The notes under the pieces: model-generated
Told to the model about the DNA's origin: nothing
Database searches by the model: none
The model's input: only the letters and a program-made list of their open reading frames with translations
Translations under genes and position numbers: made by a program
Part shown: one piece after another, positions 24,376 to 34,827 of the stretch
Position numbering within the stretch: position 1 is the first letter of the stretch
Layout: each line of letters opens with the position of its first letter
DNA from: Platerodrilus igneus
Taxonomy: Eukaryota; Arthropoda; Insecta; Coleoptera; Lycidae
Length of the DNA stretch: 64,000 bases
Assembly: GCA_036346225.1 (NCBI GenBank)
Contig: JARFIW010000593.1
Coordinates: 496,001-560,000 of the forward strand
Reading direction: 5' to 3'

Positions 24376-24895
24376 TTAAGTACAGTTATTATTTTTGTCA
24401 TTTGTTTTTCTATCTTGCGGTTGATTGGGAGCGTACCTCCATTGATTTCTATTCTGAGCTAGTCTACACATTTCCCTGAAATTCTCACAACCTACATCTT
24501 TCACCATCTGTGTGCAGTAGTCTAACCTAGGTCTACCTCTACTTCTCTTTTTTCCTATCTCTGCTTCTAATATATTCCGCACTATTCCCTCATGTCTTAG
24601 TATGTGGCCTATCATCCTATCTCTCCTATTTTTTACCGTTTTCCACATAGTTTTCTTTTACTCCTACCATTTCTAGTACCTCTTTGTTCTTAACTTTGTC
24701 TGTCCATGGTATCTTCATCATACATCTATAACACCACATTTCAAAGAATTCCACCTTTTTCTTGTCTGCTTCTCCTACTGTCCAGACTTCACAGCCATAC
24801 AGCTCTGTGCTCCACACATATGTTTTAAGCAATCTTTTCTTGTTTGTTTGTGGTCTTTGAACACAGTAGTCGCTTTTTCTTGTTAAATGTAGCAC
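24376..24895 (-). pseudogene. LINE copy D: C-terminal domain
   Basis: VWSTELYGCEVWTVGEADKK and FEMWCYRCMMKIPWTDKVK (24626-24895), then in an overlapping frame KNRRDRMIGHILRHEGIVRN and RGRPRLDYCTQMVKDVGCEN to the stop at 24376. This is the post-RT domain; the end of the ORF and its stop look genuine because copy G preserves the same end. Confidence 0.8.
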
Positions 24896-25093
24896 GACCT
24901 TTTGCTAATCTTTGTTTTATATCTTTTGTGCTTTTCCCGTCTTGCGTTATTTGACTTCATAGGTAGCAGTAATCCTTAACCTCTTGTAAGTTCTCGTTAC
25001 CTATTTGTATTCTTGTCTTTGATTTATCATCCCCTCTTTTGCATACTAGAACGGTAGTTTTATTTTTGTTAATTTTCATACCATATTTCTCCG

Positions 25094-26044
25094 TTAGAAC
25101 TGTTTCCATTTCATTAAGAGCATATTAATTCCAAATGTCTTCCTGCATTTGACAGTACTCATTGCCTCTTCTATGTACAAGTTAAAAATTGATCGGGATA
25201 AGGCACATCCCTGTCTCACCCCTTTCCTAATATTTACTTCTCTACTTTCTTGCTCTAATTCTATTACTGCTGTTTGTTCTTTGTATAAGCTATGTACTAT
25301 TCGTCTATCCCTATAACTCATTCCAATCTTTTTGAGTATTTCGAACATTTTTTCCATTTTACATTGTCGAATGCTTTATCCACATCTACAAACCTTATAT
25401 ATACGCTTTCCCCCTACTCTATTGTTTTCTCCATTATCACCCTCAGAGCTAAAATAGCCTCCCGTGTTCCCCTGTTTTGCCTAAACCCAAATTGATCTTC
25501 TCCAAGTATTTCTTCAGCTCGTTTTCCATTCGTCTTTGTACAATTCTAGTTAATATTTTTGAAACGTGTGCTGTCAAGCTTATTGTTCGAAAATTTTCAC
25601 ATCTATCCGCGCCTCTTTTTTTTCGTATAGTTACTATGATATTACGTTTGAAATCTTTGGGTATTTCGCCTGTCTCATACATATAGCTTACAAGTTGGAA
25701 GAGACGTTCTGTTAGTACTTTCCAGCGGCCTTTAGAGTTTCTGCTTGCACTTTATCTGTACCCCGTGCCTTAGCATTTTTCACGCTCTTTAATGCTAATT
25801 CAAACTCATCTCTAAGTTTAAGATATTCCAATTCATCATTTTCAATATCTGATTCCTGTTCTAATGCTGTTAATTCCTCTCTTAAATATAAATTCCCTAT
25901 ATATTCCTGCCATCTAGTTACTTTCTCTACATTTTCTATAATGACGTTGCCTCCCGCATTCCTTATATTTTTGCTATATGGTTTCATATCCCTAAAATTC
26001 ATTCTAATTGATTTGTATGCTTCGTCTGTCTTTCCTATTTCCAT
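25094..26044 (-). pseudogene. LINE copy D: reverse transcriptase, catalytic box deleted
   Basis: Segments in three frames: ARGTDKVQAETLKAAGK near 25750, ETGEIPKDFKRNIIVTIRKK near 25650, and VRQGCALSRSIFNLYIEEAM near 25180. Directly after KCRKTFGIN the sequence jumps to the block that in copy A lies beyond the SDD box, so the catalytic SDDIAVLA stretch is missing (junction near 25125-25135). This copy could not encode an active RT even without its frameshifts. Confidence 0.85.
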
Positions 26045-26210
26045 CTTAGTTTGTACCTGGTTGCATTTTTCATCAGTCCATTGTTCTTTAGCTTTCCTGC
26101 ATTTGCGAATAATTTCCCATTTTATGGCTTTGTATCTCTGTTTCGTCTGATCTGTTTTTGTATTTTCGTCTTTCTTCTAATAAATTCAGGATATCCTTTG
26201 TTATCCATGG

Positions 26211-26890
26211 TTACTTGTTTTCTTTTTGTGTATACCCCAGAATATCTCTGGCCGCCATGTCTAATCTGGATTTAATATTATTCCATTCTGTTTCTACTTC
26301 CTTAGTATCAGAAATTTTCCCGATATCTTTCAGCAATTCATTTGACTTTTTTTCAAATCTTTCGTGGATATCTTTATCTTTTAGCTTCTCAAAGTCTAAG
26401 TGCCTTTTTCCGTTCCTCTTTCTCAGATTTTTAAATTTCAGTGCGGCCTTCATAGTTACGATGTTGTGGTCAGTGTCTGCTTCCGGGTAGCTTCTACAGT
26501 CTTTTACTTGATTTCTACACCGTTGTCTAACAATAATGTAATCAATTTGATATCTTCCTATATCTCCTGGCATCTTCCACGTGTATCGTCTTCTAGCATG
26601 ATGTTGAAATAATGTATTTGTGATGGTTAAGTTGTTCTTGTCGCAAAATTCTTCCAGTCTATTTCCCCTGTCATTTCTCGTGCCTAAACCAAATAAACCT
26701 ACTATCGCTCCTTCCCTATCCTCACCTACCACTGAATTAAAATCTCCCGTAATTATTAAATTTTCATGTCATTTTACGTATCTTAGTATGTCTTCGATAT
26801 CTTTGTAGATCGCCTCTACCTCTTCCTCACTGTAACTAGAGGTGGGCATGTATACTTGTATTATTACTATATTTACTGGTTTAGATTCAA
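26211..26890 (-). pseudogene. LINE copy D: endonuclease domain, N-terminus missing
   Basis: The 173-residue open segment holds RNDRGNRLEEFCDKNNLTIT, RRRYTWKMPGDIGRYQIDYI and ADTDHNIVTMKAAL (catalytic Asp-His). Above it, at 26740-26890 in another frame, is the GDFN region. The EVRWP region seen in copy A is absent. Confidence 0.85.
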
Positions 26891-26898
26891 ATATAACC

Positions 26899-27260
26899 AT
26901 GTTGTAGTATTTAATAAATTATTACCATTATGTTTTGTTCATTTTTATTAAATTTTCTTTATATATGTTCTAAGTTTAACTAATCATTAACCAATGTAAA
27001 TAGACATACTAAAAATTTGGTTAATTTTAATATTTTATTAACACCTAATTTGGATTATATTTTAAAAGAACACATTATAGTGAAATACAAACTCACCTCA
27101 GGAATTGTAGCTTTACATATCTCTTTGAGGATCGCAATTATTGCAAATCCTATTACTTTTTGATATATTGCACAGTTAAAACACAAGCACAATACGTAAA
27201 AGTATATTGTAAATACATATAAGAGTTATTTATTATAATGCACTTAAAAAATTATTTACT
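26899..27260. other. short gap, nothing recognised
   Basis: AT-rich sequence between LINE copy D and the hAT fragment without ORF or repeat. Confidence 0.5.
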
Positions 27261-27509
27261 TTACATTGAATAACTACAACTGAAACGACAATATTTTACA
27301 CAAAACGCCACTTCAAAAGTTTTTTTATGGGAAAATCGTAGATAATGTTTTCCAAATCCAAATTCTTTTATAAATCCATCTTCAATGCTTATCCTAGATA
27401 AATCCGAAATGCACTCTTGCCTTATAATAATTTTCAAATAAGCTATCAGTTTAAGTTCTGGAAAAGAACGTTCAGCGGAAGCCACACTCGCCGGTTGGGT
27501 AAGGAGCAT
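27261..27509 (-). pseudogene. hAT transposase C-terminal dimerisation fragment
   Basis: The 82-residue frame begins with PASVASAERSFPELKLIAYL and continues RQECISDLSRISIEDGFIKE, the hATC dimerisation motif (S-AERSFS-LK...R-L--L--L-I) that ends hAT transposases and domesticated ZMYM1-like proteins. No catalytic RNase H part is seen upstream, where a TA microsatellite begins. It is a fragment. Confidence 0.8.
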
Positions 27510-27565
27510 TTATAATTTACTGCTGGCGTATGGTAAATTGAACGAAACACATCTATTACTAATCA

Positions 27566-27570
<5 letters not shown>

Positions 27571-27609
<39 letters not shown>
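27571..27609. repeat. (TA)n microsatellite
   Basis: Uninterrupted TA units, followed by an imperfect TGTATATA. Confidence 0.95.
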
Positions 27610-27616
<7 letters not shown>

Positions 27617-28289
27617 AAATATAAAACTTTGTTTTCATATTGAAATGTTCCAAGTTAACATCTTTTAGTCCTTTTTTAAAATTGTAAAAGCATTAAAAGG
27701 TCACCTTGAAAATTATTTGTTATGAAAATGTCGTTTTGCTATAAAATACCTATTCATATCTAATTATATCTAGTATAATCAAGCCCGCACTTGCCGTGTT
27801 AAGCGTTCGTCTCAAAACATGTTTTTTCCCACAATCGAAATTAATCGTATTAGAACATCCATGTATGCAACATGTTTCTAAAAGTTTGTAAGTTTAAATG
27901 CGATTTCAGGATTGCTCTTTAAAATTATATGTGTTTGAGTTCTCGTAGGTTATGTGACGAAAAAAAAAGCATGGTTTGTAAAATCTATTTGTGTGAATTT
28001 ATATCTAATTGAATTTAGATATTTCAGCACAACATTTATTTTATAGACAATTCTTTAAATTCTGCAATATAAAAATTACTTCAGGATAGTAATTTTATAA
28101 TTACGTGATGTTTAGAAATTTCATCCCTTAATAAATATGGAAGTTGTAACTAACAAGTTTGATGAGTATGATTATTATATTCGTCTATATGTTTATCTTA
28201 TGAAGTAATAGCGTAGAAGTGAACAGTTATGTTAGAGGCAGGATTAATCTGACTATTTAAGGAATGGAAGGTTTCTTGACTAATTGATT
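27610..28289. other. intergenic, nothing recognised
   Basis: AT-rich stretch between a microsatellite and the fossil RT element. Confidence 0.5.
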
Positions 28290-28990
28290 TTGTTTATGTT
28301 TTGAATTGTGTAAAATGAAATAATTTGAAAGGAGCGTAGTATTGCCTACGATACAGCTATCGTCCAAGTACCAACAGTTAAATTCACAGAATCTCTTTAA
28401 TGAGATTGTTTATTATTAAACAAAAGAGTGCTGGACCTAGTGGATCTCCTTGTTCGACTCCTCGTTCTAATAAGATTATATTGGAACCAAACGTTAGAAA
28501 AGAAGAGGAAAGGTAACATTGTGATAAAAAACGAATTAGAAACGGAACATAGATAGAAACGTTTTCGAAGATGCTTTGCTTGTGGATATTATTGAAAGCA
28601 TTCCGAAAATCTATTTTTAATAGTACTTTATTTTTAAGTGAAGATTGTGAATTAATGAAAGCTTGAGTAGAATGTGCACCTATTTCGCATCCTCCGGGAG
28701 TGGCAAATCCGAATTGTGTTGGTCTAAGTATGTTTCCTAAAATGTTTTTAATTTCTTTGCAGCATACATTTGCTACTAATGTTCTTATGCATAGAAAAGC
28801 GCCGAATATTAAAGAGCAAATTTCTTTAACTACTTACCCTGATAATAAAAAAATTACATAATGAAGTCAAAGATTCAAAAAGTTTTATTGCTCCTAGACC
28901 GCTGAGTGTAAGGTTAAATAATGTAGATGTGAGGGACGTAGGCCATCTAGTCCTCCTGCGGAACCGGCATTAAAAGAATTTATTGTTTTT
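28290..28990 (-). pseudogene. reverse transcriptase fossil, YLDD type
   Basis: A frame open from 28833 to a TGA at 28384-28386 has no ATG, GTG or TTG and so is easy to miss. It encodes RPTQFGFATPGGCEIGAHST, VLLKIDFRNAFN (first catalytic Asp) and RGVEQGDPLGPALFCL. In a shifted frame directly after the stop comes CWYLDDSCIVGN (YLDD codons 28359-28370). Upstream, before another stop, lies SFNAGSAGGLDGLRPSHLHYL (about 28935-28990). Together these are the RT fingers, palm and catalytic box in correct order. Broken by a stop near 28835 and a frame change near 28385. Confidence 0.82.
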
Positions 28991-29589
28991 CTGGACATCT
29001 GCTTTATTAGTTATTATAAGAGGATTAGTTACATTTTTTAAATCTATTGAAGAATGTATAGATTTTGAACGTTTTGATTTTAGTACTTCGAATGCTGTAT
29101 TGTTAAATGGTGCAAATTTATCATTAAAGCATAAGATTTTTACAGTAGAGGATAAATCTCCATTTGCACTATTGAAATAATTTGGCTGTGTAATAGTTTA
29201 TGTTTACTTTTTGTTATTTTAAAATTTTTTTTTGAGATCAGGGAAACTGTAGTCAATATTCTTTTTTAAGTTACGTAAATTTTGAGATGATATTGATATA
29301 TTGTCTGTTTCACTTTCGGGATAGAAAAAGTATTAAAACTAAAGAAAAGTAGTGATTTTCAAGCATTTATAGAATTTGATTTGACACATTCATCTATTAT
29401 TTTACTTAGAGCTGCTGCACATTGAAGTCTTGTTGATTTAGGTATTCTTTTTATTCTTATAAAATTTAAATTTAATTAATTGTTCGTGTCATGAAATTAT
29501 TACTGTTTTAAATGAAAGATCCTGAGAGATATTTGGCAAGCTATCTTAATTTATCTTTTGATTCATAAACATTCTTTAATATCTTGGAT

Positions 29590-29663
29590 TTTTTGTGTTT
29601 TTTATCGATGTATTTCGAATCCTCTTTTGGATTTAAAATTTTGCCTACATAATAAACATTTAA
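29590..29663 (-). pseudogene. C2H2 zinc-finger fragment upstream of RT fossil
   Basis: KCLLCRQNFKSKRGFEIHR shows C-x2-C-x12-H spacing; the second histidine lies in a frame shifted by an A run. It is followed by basic residues. Its position upstream of the RT suggests the N-terminal DNA-binding part of the same element. Confidence 0.5.
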
Positions 29664-30214
29664 AACTAGTGTTATTTGGAGATTCTAAAGTAATTGCTGT
29701 TTCGTTTTCATAAGTATCTTGTATTAAGTTTCTATTTCTATTCTTGAAGCATCAATTGTGTTGGTCTATTTAAGACATTAACCATTTCAGTGTGTGTAAA
29801 ATTAAAGAAAATTACCTGTAGTATAAAATTTTCGAATTTCGCTGTCTTTCTCTTGTCATTTAAATGTCACAAATTTCACTTTTATAAAATCCAAATATTT
29901 TTAACGTTTATTTTTTTAATTTTCGTTTCTGTTGATGCCAATCGAGCTTCATAATATGTGAGGCTAACCGATTCTTTCCAGATCAGGTAGATGAGTTAAT
30001 AAACCATTCTTGTAGCTAGTTTGTAAAATTTAAATTTCAGACCTTTGGGTAAAGAACAAGGTATCAAAATTTTCTGCACCTGAAAAAAATTTAATTCAAA
30101 TGGATGTAGCTCTGTTAGTAAATTTAGTAAATTTAGAGAAAAGTACTATTTGAAAAAGTACTTTCTATATCACTCGAGTTACGCCTAAAGTTTAAACTGC
30201 CGGATTCTTCAATC
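29664..30214. other. flank of the palindromic element, nothing recognised
   Basis: AT-rich DNA between the RT fossil and the target duplication at 30215-30220. The ORF at 30133-30381 is a by-product of the terminal repeat. Confidence 0.5.
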
Positions 30215-30220
30215 GATAGT
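30215..30220. repeat. 6-bp target site duplication, left (GATAGT)
   Basis: GATAGT directly precedes the terminal AGTAGGG and is repeated directly after the terminal CCCTACT at 44362-44367. Six bases is the duplication length of Polinton/Maverick integration. Confidence 0.88.
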
Positions 30221-30396
30221 AGTAGGGTATTTAGTGACGTTCTGGGCCCTCTTTTCCACCCGATTCCCTCATTTCCACACAGATTTACATGTAAATTCCC
30301 ATAAGGTGGAAATGAGGAAATGGGACTACCGCCTTGTGGACCGCATTGTGGAAATGAGGAGAATCCCTTATATCCTCCCACATCTGGACCAAATAG

Positions 30397-30905
30397 TTTT
30401 CTTCGACTAACTATTTTTCATCTTTCGAGATAAACCTATAAACCTATCTTGTTTGGTACCAATTAATATTAGAATTTTCTTAGCTAAGCTACACGAATCT
30501 CTAAGAATTTCTTAGATTGCATCATCCCCCCAGAGAGCTACCCCAATTTTAAGATTTTTTTTATAGCCAACATTCTGAATCAAATAGTTTTCTTCGACTA
30601 GCCATTTTTACCCACGAGATAAAGTTACATTGTTTGGTATCAATTAATATTAGATTTTTCTCAGCTACCCGAATTTCTATGAATTTCTTAGATTGCATCA
30701 TCCCCCAGAGAGCTACCCTAATTGAAAGATCTTTTACTGCTAACATTCTGAACCAAATAATTTTCTTCGACTAGCCATTGCTTCTTTCGAGATAAACCTA
30801 TCTTGTTTGGTATCAATTAATATTAGAATTTTCTCAGCTACCCGAATCTCTAGGAATTTCTTAGATTACATCATCCCCCATAGAGCTACCCTCATTTTAA
30901 GATTT
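30397..30905 (+). repeat. subterminal tandem repeats, left arm
   Basis: Three units of about 175-190 bp start at 30397, 30588 and 30761. Each contains TTTTCTTCGACTA, GAGATAAA, TTGTTTGGTA-CAATTAATA and CATCATCCCCC-AGAGCTACCC. They lie just inside the terminus, where transposase or replication proteins often bind. A decayed relative of the unit (GGTATCAACTAATATTAGA) also occurs near 34024. Confidence 0.85.
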
Positions 30906-31203
30906 TTGGTTGGTAGCGATTTAATGGTCGTTCTTATAAATTTTTTAGCCATGCGACACATCTTTCTAGTGTAGAATTTTACGCACAATCCGAATCTGTA
31001 AATAGATTTAAAATCGAACTACCCCTTACCGTTTTACACACACCTTCTAAATTATAACTTTCCTACAGCTCATACCTAAAAGAAAATCTGAAAACCATTC
31101 TTAAAACTTTTTATTACAGACAATTTTTACTAATACAGTTTAAATTTTGTAAACCACATTTCTAAATACATATTCACAATTTTTATTCTTAACCTAGAAC
31201 TTC

Positions 31204-31987
31204 TCATATCGGATTATACTTATTAATATTTATTTCTAAATAGAGCACCTTTTCCAAAGACCAACCGGAGCCACATGTTTCAAATTCCTCTGATTTTGTT
31301 CTCATGGTTTCGCTTAAGACCTCGTAGATATTTTCCAGATTACTACAAGACGTTATAACTACATTTTTTTGTGTTAAAGGATTTCACATCGGTAGTCTCT
31401 TCCCCTATTTTGGTGTATACGCCGTAGAGTTCGCAATAGACTTTTATTGCTGTATGTTGTGTTCTTTTTTCATTAAGTAAACGAATAAACCGCTCTTTCT
31501 GCTTACAAAGAAACTCGGGTACTCCATCGTCGACACTGACATTCTTTATGCGATAGCTAGCCATACGGTTGTTAAACGCTGTGCTAACCATTTCTACACC
31601 ATCTTCGCCAGTAGCGGTAACTGTGGCATTTTTATGTCTATTGCTTCTCAAGTGTGCGGCATAGGTATTCTTTTCCATTTCAAAATTGCATACTTTACAC
31701 ATAATTCGTGGTTGTTGCGTACAAGGCCCTTTAACAGCTGGCGGAGCTGAACGTTTACGGCTTAATGACATACCGTGCTGTTTTTTCTTGTGTCGCTGTA
31801 AGCTATCCATTCTCGTAACAGCGATACCGCAAGACATACAGTTAAAGTACTTTGCTGCTGACGGATGTATAAGCTTAACCCTGGACGATGTTACACCACG
31901 ACATTTGTTCTGGTGTCGTTTGAGAGCATTCCTCCTGGTAAAGTAGACGTGACAGGGCTCGCACTTAAAAACGTTTGCAGATACCAT
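31204..31987 (-). pseudogene. gene D, left copy: zinc-finger protein, frameshifted
   Basis: Same protein as the right-arm copy at 42614-43396, starting at the ATG at 31987. Three zinc fingers and the following region are intact, with only two residue differences in the first ~110. The frame is lost near 31365, where this copy has a run of seven T on the plus strand against six A in the other arm. The remaining ~50 codons down to the stop at 31204-31206 are preserved in another frame. The single-base difference in a homopolymer may be a true mutation or a sequencing slip. Confidence 0.85.
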
Positions 31988-32207
31988 TTTAGTACAAATC
32001 CACACTATAGTACTTTGGTTAAACTTGTAAGCGAACTAACTGATAACTAAAGAGTTTACTCTTGAATACTTGCTTTATGTACCTTATAGAATGCAAACCG
32101 AAGGTTTCCGAAGACACCCGAACGATGTTGAGGGTTCAGCGGGGAAACTAAGTGACGTCATCTTTTGCCAATCCTTGCTGCTCGTCCAGTACATTTAGCA
32201 CCAATGC

Positions 32208-32438
32208 ATGCGCCCAGTTCGCTTCGTCCATGCTGCGAATGCAGTTAGTAGAAACATCGGAAACGTCTTCCATGTTATACGGATCAATAATCGCATCGCG
32301 TGCATATTAAAAATCCGAAAGGGTTGTACCACACGCACACTAATTGGTTACAAGCCGTGCACTAGAAGATGCAGTGCTACTATAAACAAAAACTTAATAA
32401 AACACTTTAAACCTTTACTAAGGGAAAACCAAACTTGA
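32208..32438 (+). other. short ORF conserved in both arms (76 aa), left
   Basis: An ATG-started frame identical in amino-acid sequence in the right arm (42163-42393, minus). It lies just upstream of gene D on the opposite strand. No family is recognised (basic, cysteine-containing: KIRKGCTTRTLIGYKPCTRR). The identity may reflect conservation of a promoter region rather than of a protein. On the other strand a 41-codon acidic frame from an ATG (42328 in the right arm) is also open. Confidence 0.2.
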
Positions 32439-32439
32439 T

Positions 32440-34380
32440 GTCTACAGGATACTCACTATTAAAACAATTTAATTTTAAATAACTTCTACGTCATATTTTA
32501 GGAAATGGGAGGTTTGAATATTTTCTAAATGAATCACCAAGCGAAAGTACATGTTTAGCAGCATTAAAATTAACCATTAATTTCCCATTTTTATGACCGC
32601 GGTTAATTATAAATTAAATTTTAATTTGTTCACGTTCGAGCTAACCGTAAACTAACATATTTTATAGTAACAGTGCGCTGTATAATACATGCATACCCCT
32701 TATTCGCGCTACTGCTATTCTTGTAGTTGCTAGAAAAAGTCAGTCGCCTTTTTTACTGCTAGGACCGATGCAAAAAGCACAATTTTATACTTTCTTTATA
32801 AGTATAGCACATCGCGCACCTTTTTGTCTGATAATTAAATTTTGCTTATGTAGGCTTTTACCCTTTCGCATAGCGGTCGGTAACATGTAATGATTTCTAG
32901 AACCGGTAAGTACTCGATATCGCCCAAATAGAGAATTAGATGCTCGATGTCTGTCAACTTCCGATGCTCTCGTAAAAGGTAGAAAAAACTCGGTCAATCA
33001 CCCATCTAACTTAAACTTAGACCCGCTACCGTTCTGATAATTTCCAAACATTTTTTAAACGACAATGGGCTCAGAATTTTTAAACCTCCGAGGGAACTAT
33101 AAGTCGTGATCAATTACCCGTTCGGGCTACGCGTAAACTAACAATGAGCTGTATAATACATGCATGCATGCCCCTTCTCTGCGCTACTTATATTCTTGTA
33201 GTTGCTTGAAAAAGTCAGTTGCCTTTTTTACTATTAAGATCGCTGCAAAGCACCATTCTATACATTCTTTAAAGGTACGGCACATCGCGCACTTTTTTGT
33301 TTGATAATTAAATTTTGCTCATGTAGGCTTTTACACTTTCGCATATTTAAACATCTAATACGATCGATTAACCACCTTCGATTATTCTAACGGAGGCCAT
33401 CATACATCCCGCCGCACCGTTCTTTTTGAATCCAACAATCCGATGGGCTTCCACACACTACCACCTAACGTATCTTTCTTATTATTTGTTAAACAAAAAC
33501 TACCGGAATCGCCATTGTGGACGTAAACGGATGTTTGTGGATGTGTACGAGAATATGTAACCGTATACATTAATCACTCTGAGCTATTTTATTTAGTCTA
33601 CGAAAACTACTATATTTATAAACCATAATTAATAATCGCCTTTATAGGTTTAACATTTCTACCATTACCCAATGACTGGTGCTACGTACATGGAAACTTT
33701 AATTTCTTATTGGAGAGAATCCTTATTCTCCCACGCACTGTTGCGTAGCTGCATGCCCACCCCTTTTGAGAATATATGCTCGTTATAGGTTGTAGCACCC
33801 TCGGTTTTACTTAACTACACTTCGTGAGACCTCTTTAATCTTTTTAATCGCGTCTTTCTCGCTTACAGTACAATAGGACTTAGCCCTACTACCAACAAAT
33901 TATAATACTAGACCCCCATTAAATTCTTCTTTGAATTTTTCTACAACTTTTTGTCGACAAGCGGTATATTGTGTTTATTATCTGCGGGGTAGTCACTCTT
34001 TTAAGATAAATATATCTTTTTTTGGTATCAACTAATATTAGATTTTTCTAGGGACCCCAAATCTGTAAATAGATTTTAAATAGGACCACCCCATACAAAG
34101 TTATGCCTTTTAAAGACCCAAATCACTAATTTTTGCTCATCTTTATTTAACTCCATCTTTAAAAACCTTTTTTTGCTACGCAAGACATATGCTTTGACCA
34201 ATCATTTCCCTAGAAATCTAAAACCGCGGTGTCCCGCGAACACCACGTGGAGGTAACACGTATACTCTGTCAACCAGGATAGAAGCAGGAAAGATTTGGA
34301 AGGTGGGCGAAGAATTTAAAAATTATGGAATTTGAAAACTAATATATACAATAGATTTACAAAATATAAACAACTATCTT
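32440..34380. other. left-arm spacer with internal duplications
   Basis: No gene. It contains the tandem duplication listed at 32635-33345, a fragment of the ORF C region (about 32885-32975) and a copy of about 100 bp of gene B (33705-33812, matching 35150-35260). Confidence 0.6.
32635..33345. repeat. tandem duplication in left arm, offset about 471 bp
   Basis: The block GCTGTATAATACATGCAT...CTTTTTTACT...GCACATCGCGCAC...TAATTAAATTTTGCT begins at about 32675 and again at about 33147. The right arm has only one such block (about 41745-41935). This accounts for nearly all of the 486-bp difference in arm length. Confidence 0.8.
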
Positions 34381-34386
34381 ATATCT

Positions 34387-34662
34387 TTATACCACCCATG
34401 CGTAGATTGCTGTACTATTAGGAATGATGTACCTTTTGTTATCTTCCCTCAATAAACTAATTTTATTAATAAGCTGCGTGTACAAATCGTTTTTTTTTAC
34501 TCTGGATACATACGCAGGCAAGTACTCGATACCATCCAAATAAAGAATTGGATGCTTGGTGACTGTTAACATCCGTTTCCCTCGTGTACGCCCAGACACA
34601 TTCCAACACATAAGCACCCCTGCGCGTGCGCACCCCTGCCCATGTGCACTGCCCATGCGCAC
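34387..34662 (-). CDS. small ORF C, left copy (91 aa), unknown
   Basis: An open frame ending NKISLLREDNKRYIIPNSTA and IYAWVV, with a GC-rich, arginine-rich beginning. I recognise no family. The frame from the middle to the stop is conserved in the right arm apart from a homopolymer slip (nine T here against eight A there). The start is uncertain because the 5' part overlaps a GC-rich repeat-like stretch with several possible starts. Fragments of the middle (SNSLFG-YRVL) recur near 32890-32975. Confidence 0.35.
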   Translation of the reverse strand: MRMGSAHGQGCARAGVLMCWNVSGRTRGKRMLTVTKHPILYLDGIEYLPAYVSRVKKNDLYTQLINKISLLREDNKRYIIPNSTAIYAWVV

Positions 34663-34827
34663 CCCTCTCTGTGCGACTGCTATTTCGGGGTAACGTCACA
34701 GCCTTTTATAATTAAAGAACAATGTTATATACTATTCTAAAATGTTTATTCTAACATTATACATAACAAAATTCAAAAATATTTAATACCCAGCATGGAG
34801 TCATTTAAACTTAATTTTAATACAAAG

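Larger units (their letters stand above)
24376..26898 (-). mobile_element. LINE copy D, 5'-truncated
   Basis: The longest minus-strand copy: endonuclease (26211-26890), linker, RT (25094-26044) and C-terminal domain (24376-24895). It breaks off inside the endonuclease at about 26898, which is the usual 5' truncation of LINE copies. Sequence is close to copy A throughout. Confidence 0.88.
28290..29663 (-). mobile_element. fossil non-LTR element with N-terminal zinc finger (R2/NeSL-like layout)
   Basis: On the minus strand a zinc-finger block (29590-29663) precedes an RT domain (28290-28990). An N-terminal C2H2 finger followed directly by RT, without an APE nuclease, is the layout of early-branching LINEs such as R2/NeSL. 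No restriction-like endonuclease was found below 28290. Ends are not defined. It lies just to the left of the Polinton-like insertion. Confidence 0.6.

Noticed and set aside
26158..26490. Hydrophobic plus-strand ORFs at 25.9-26.8 kb
   Set aside because: Antisense to the endonuclease and linker of LINE copy D.
31686..31946. 86-residue ORF, mirrored at 42655-42915
   Set aside because: Antisense shadow of the zinc-finger gene D in both arms.
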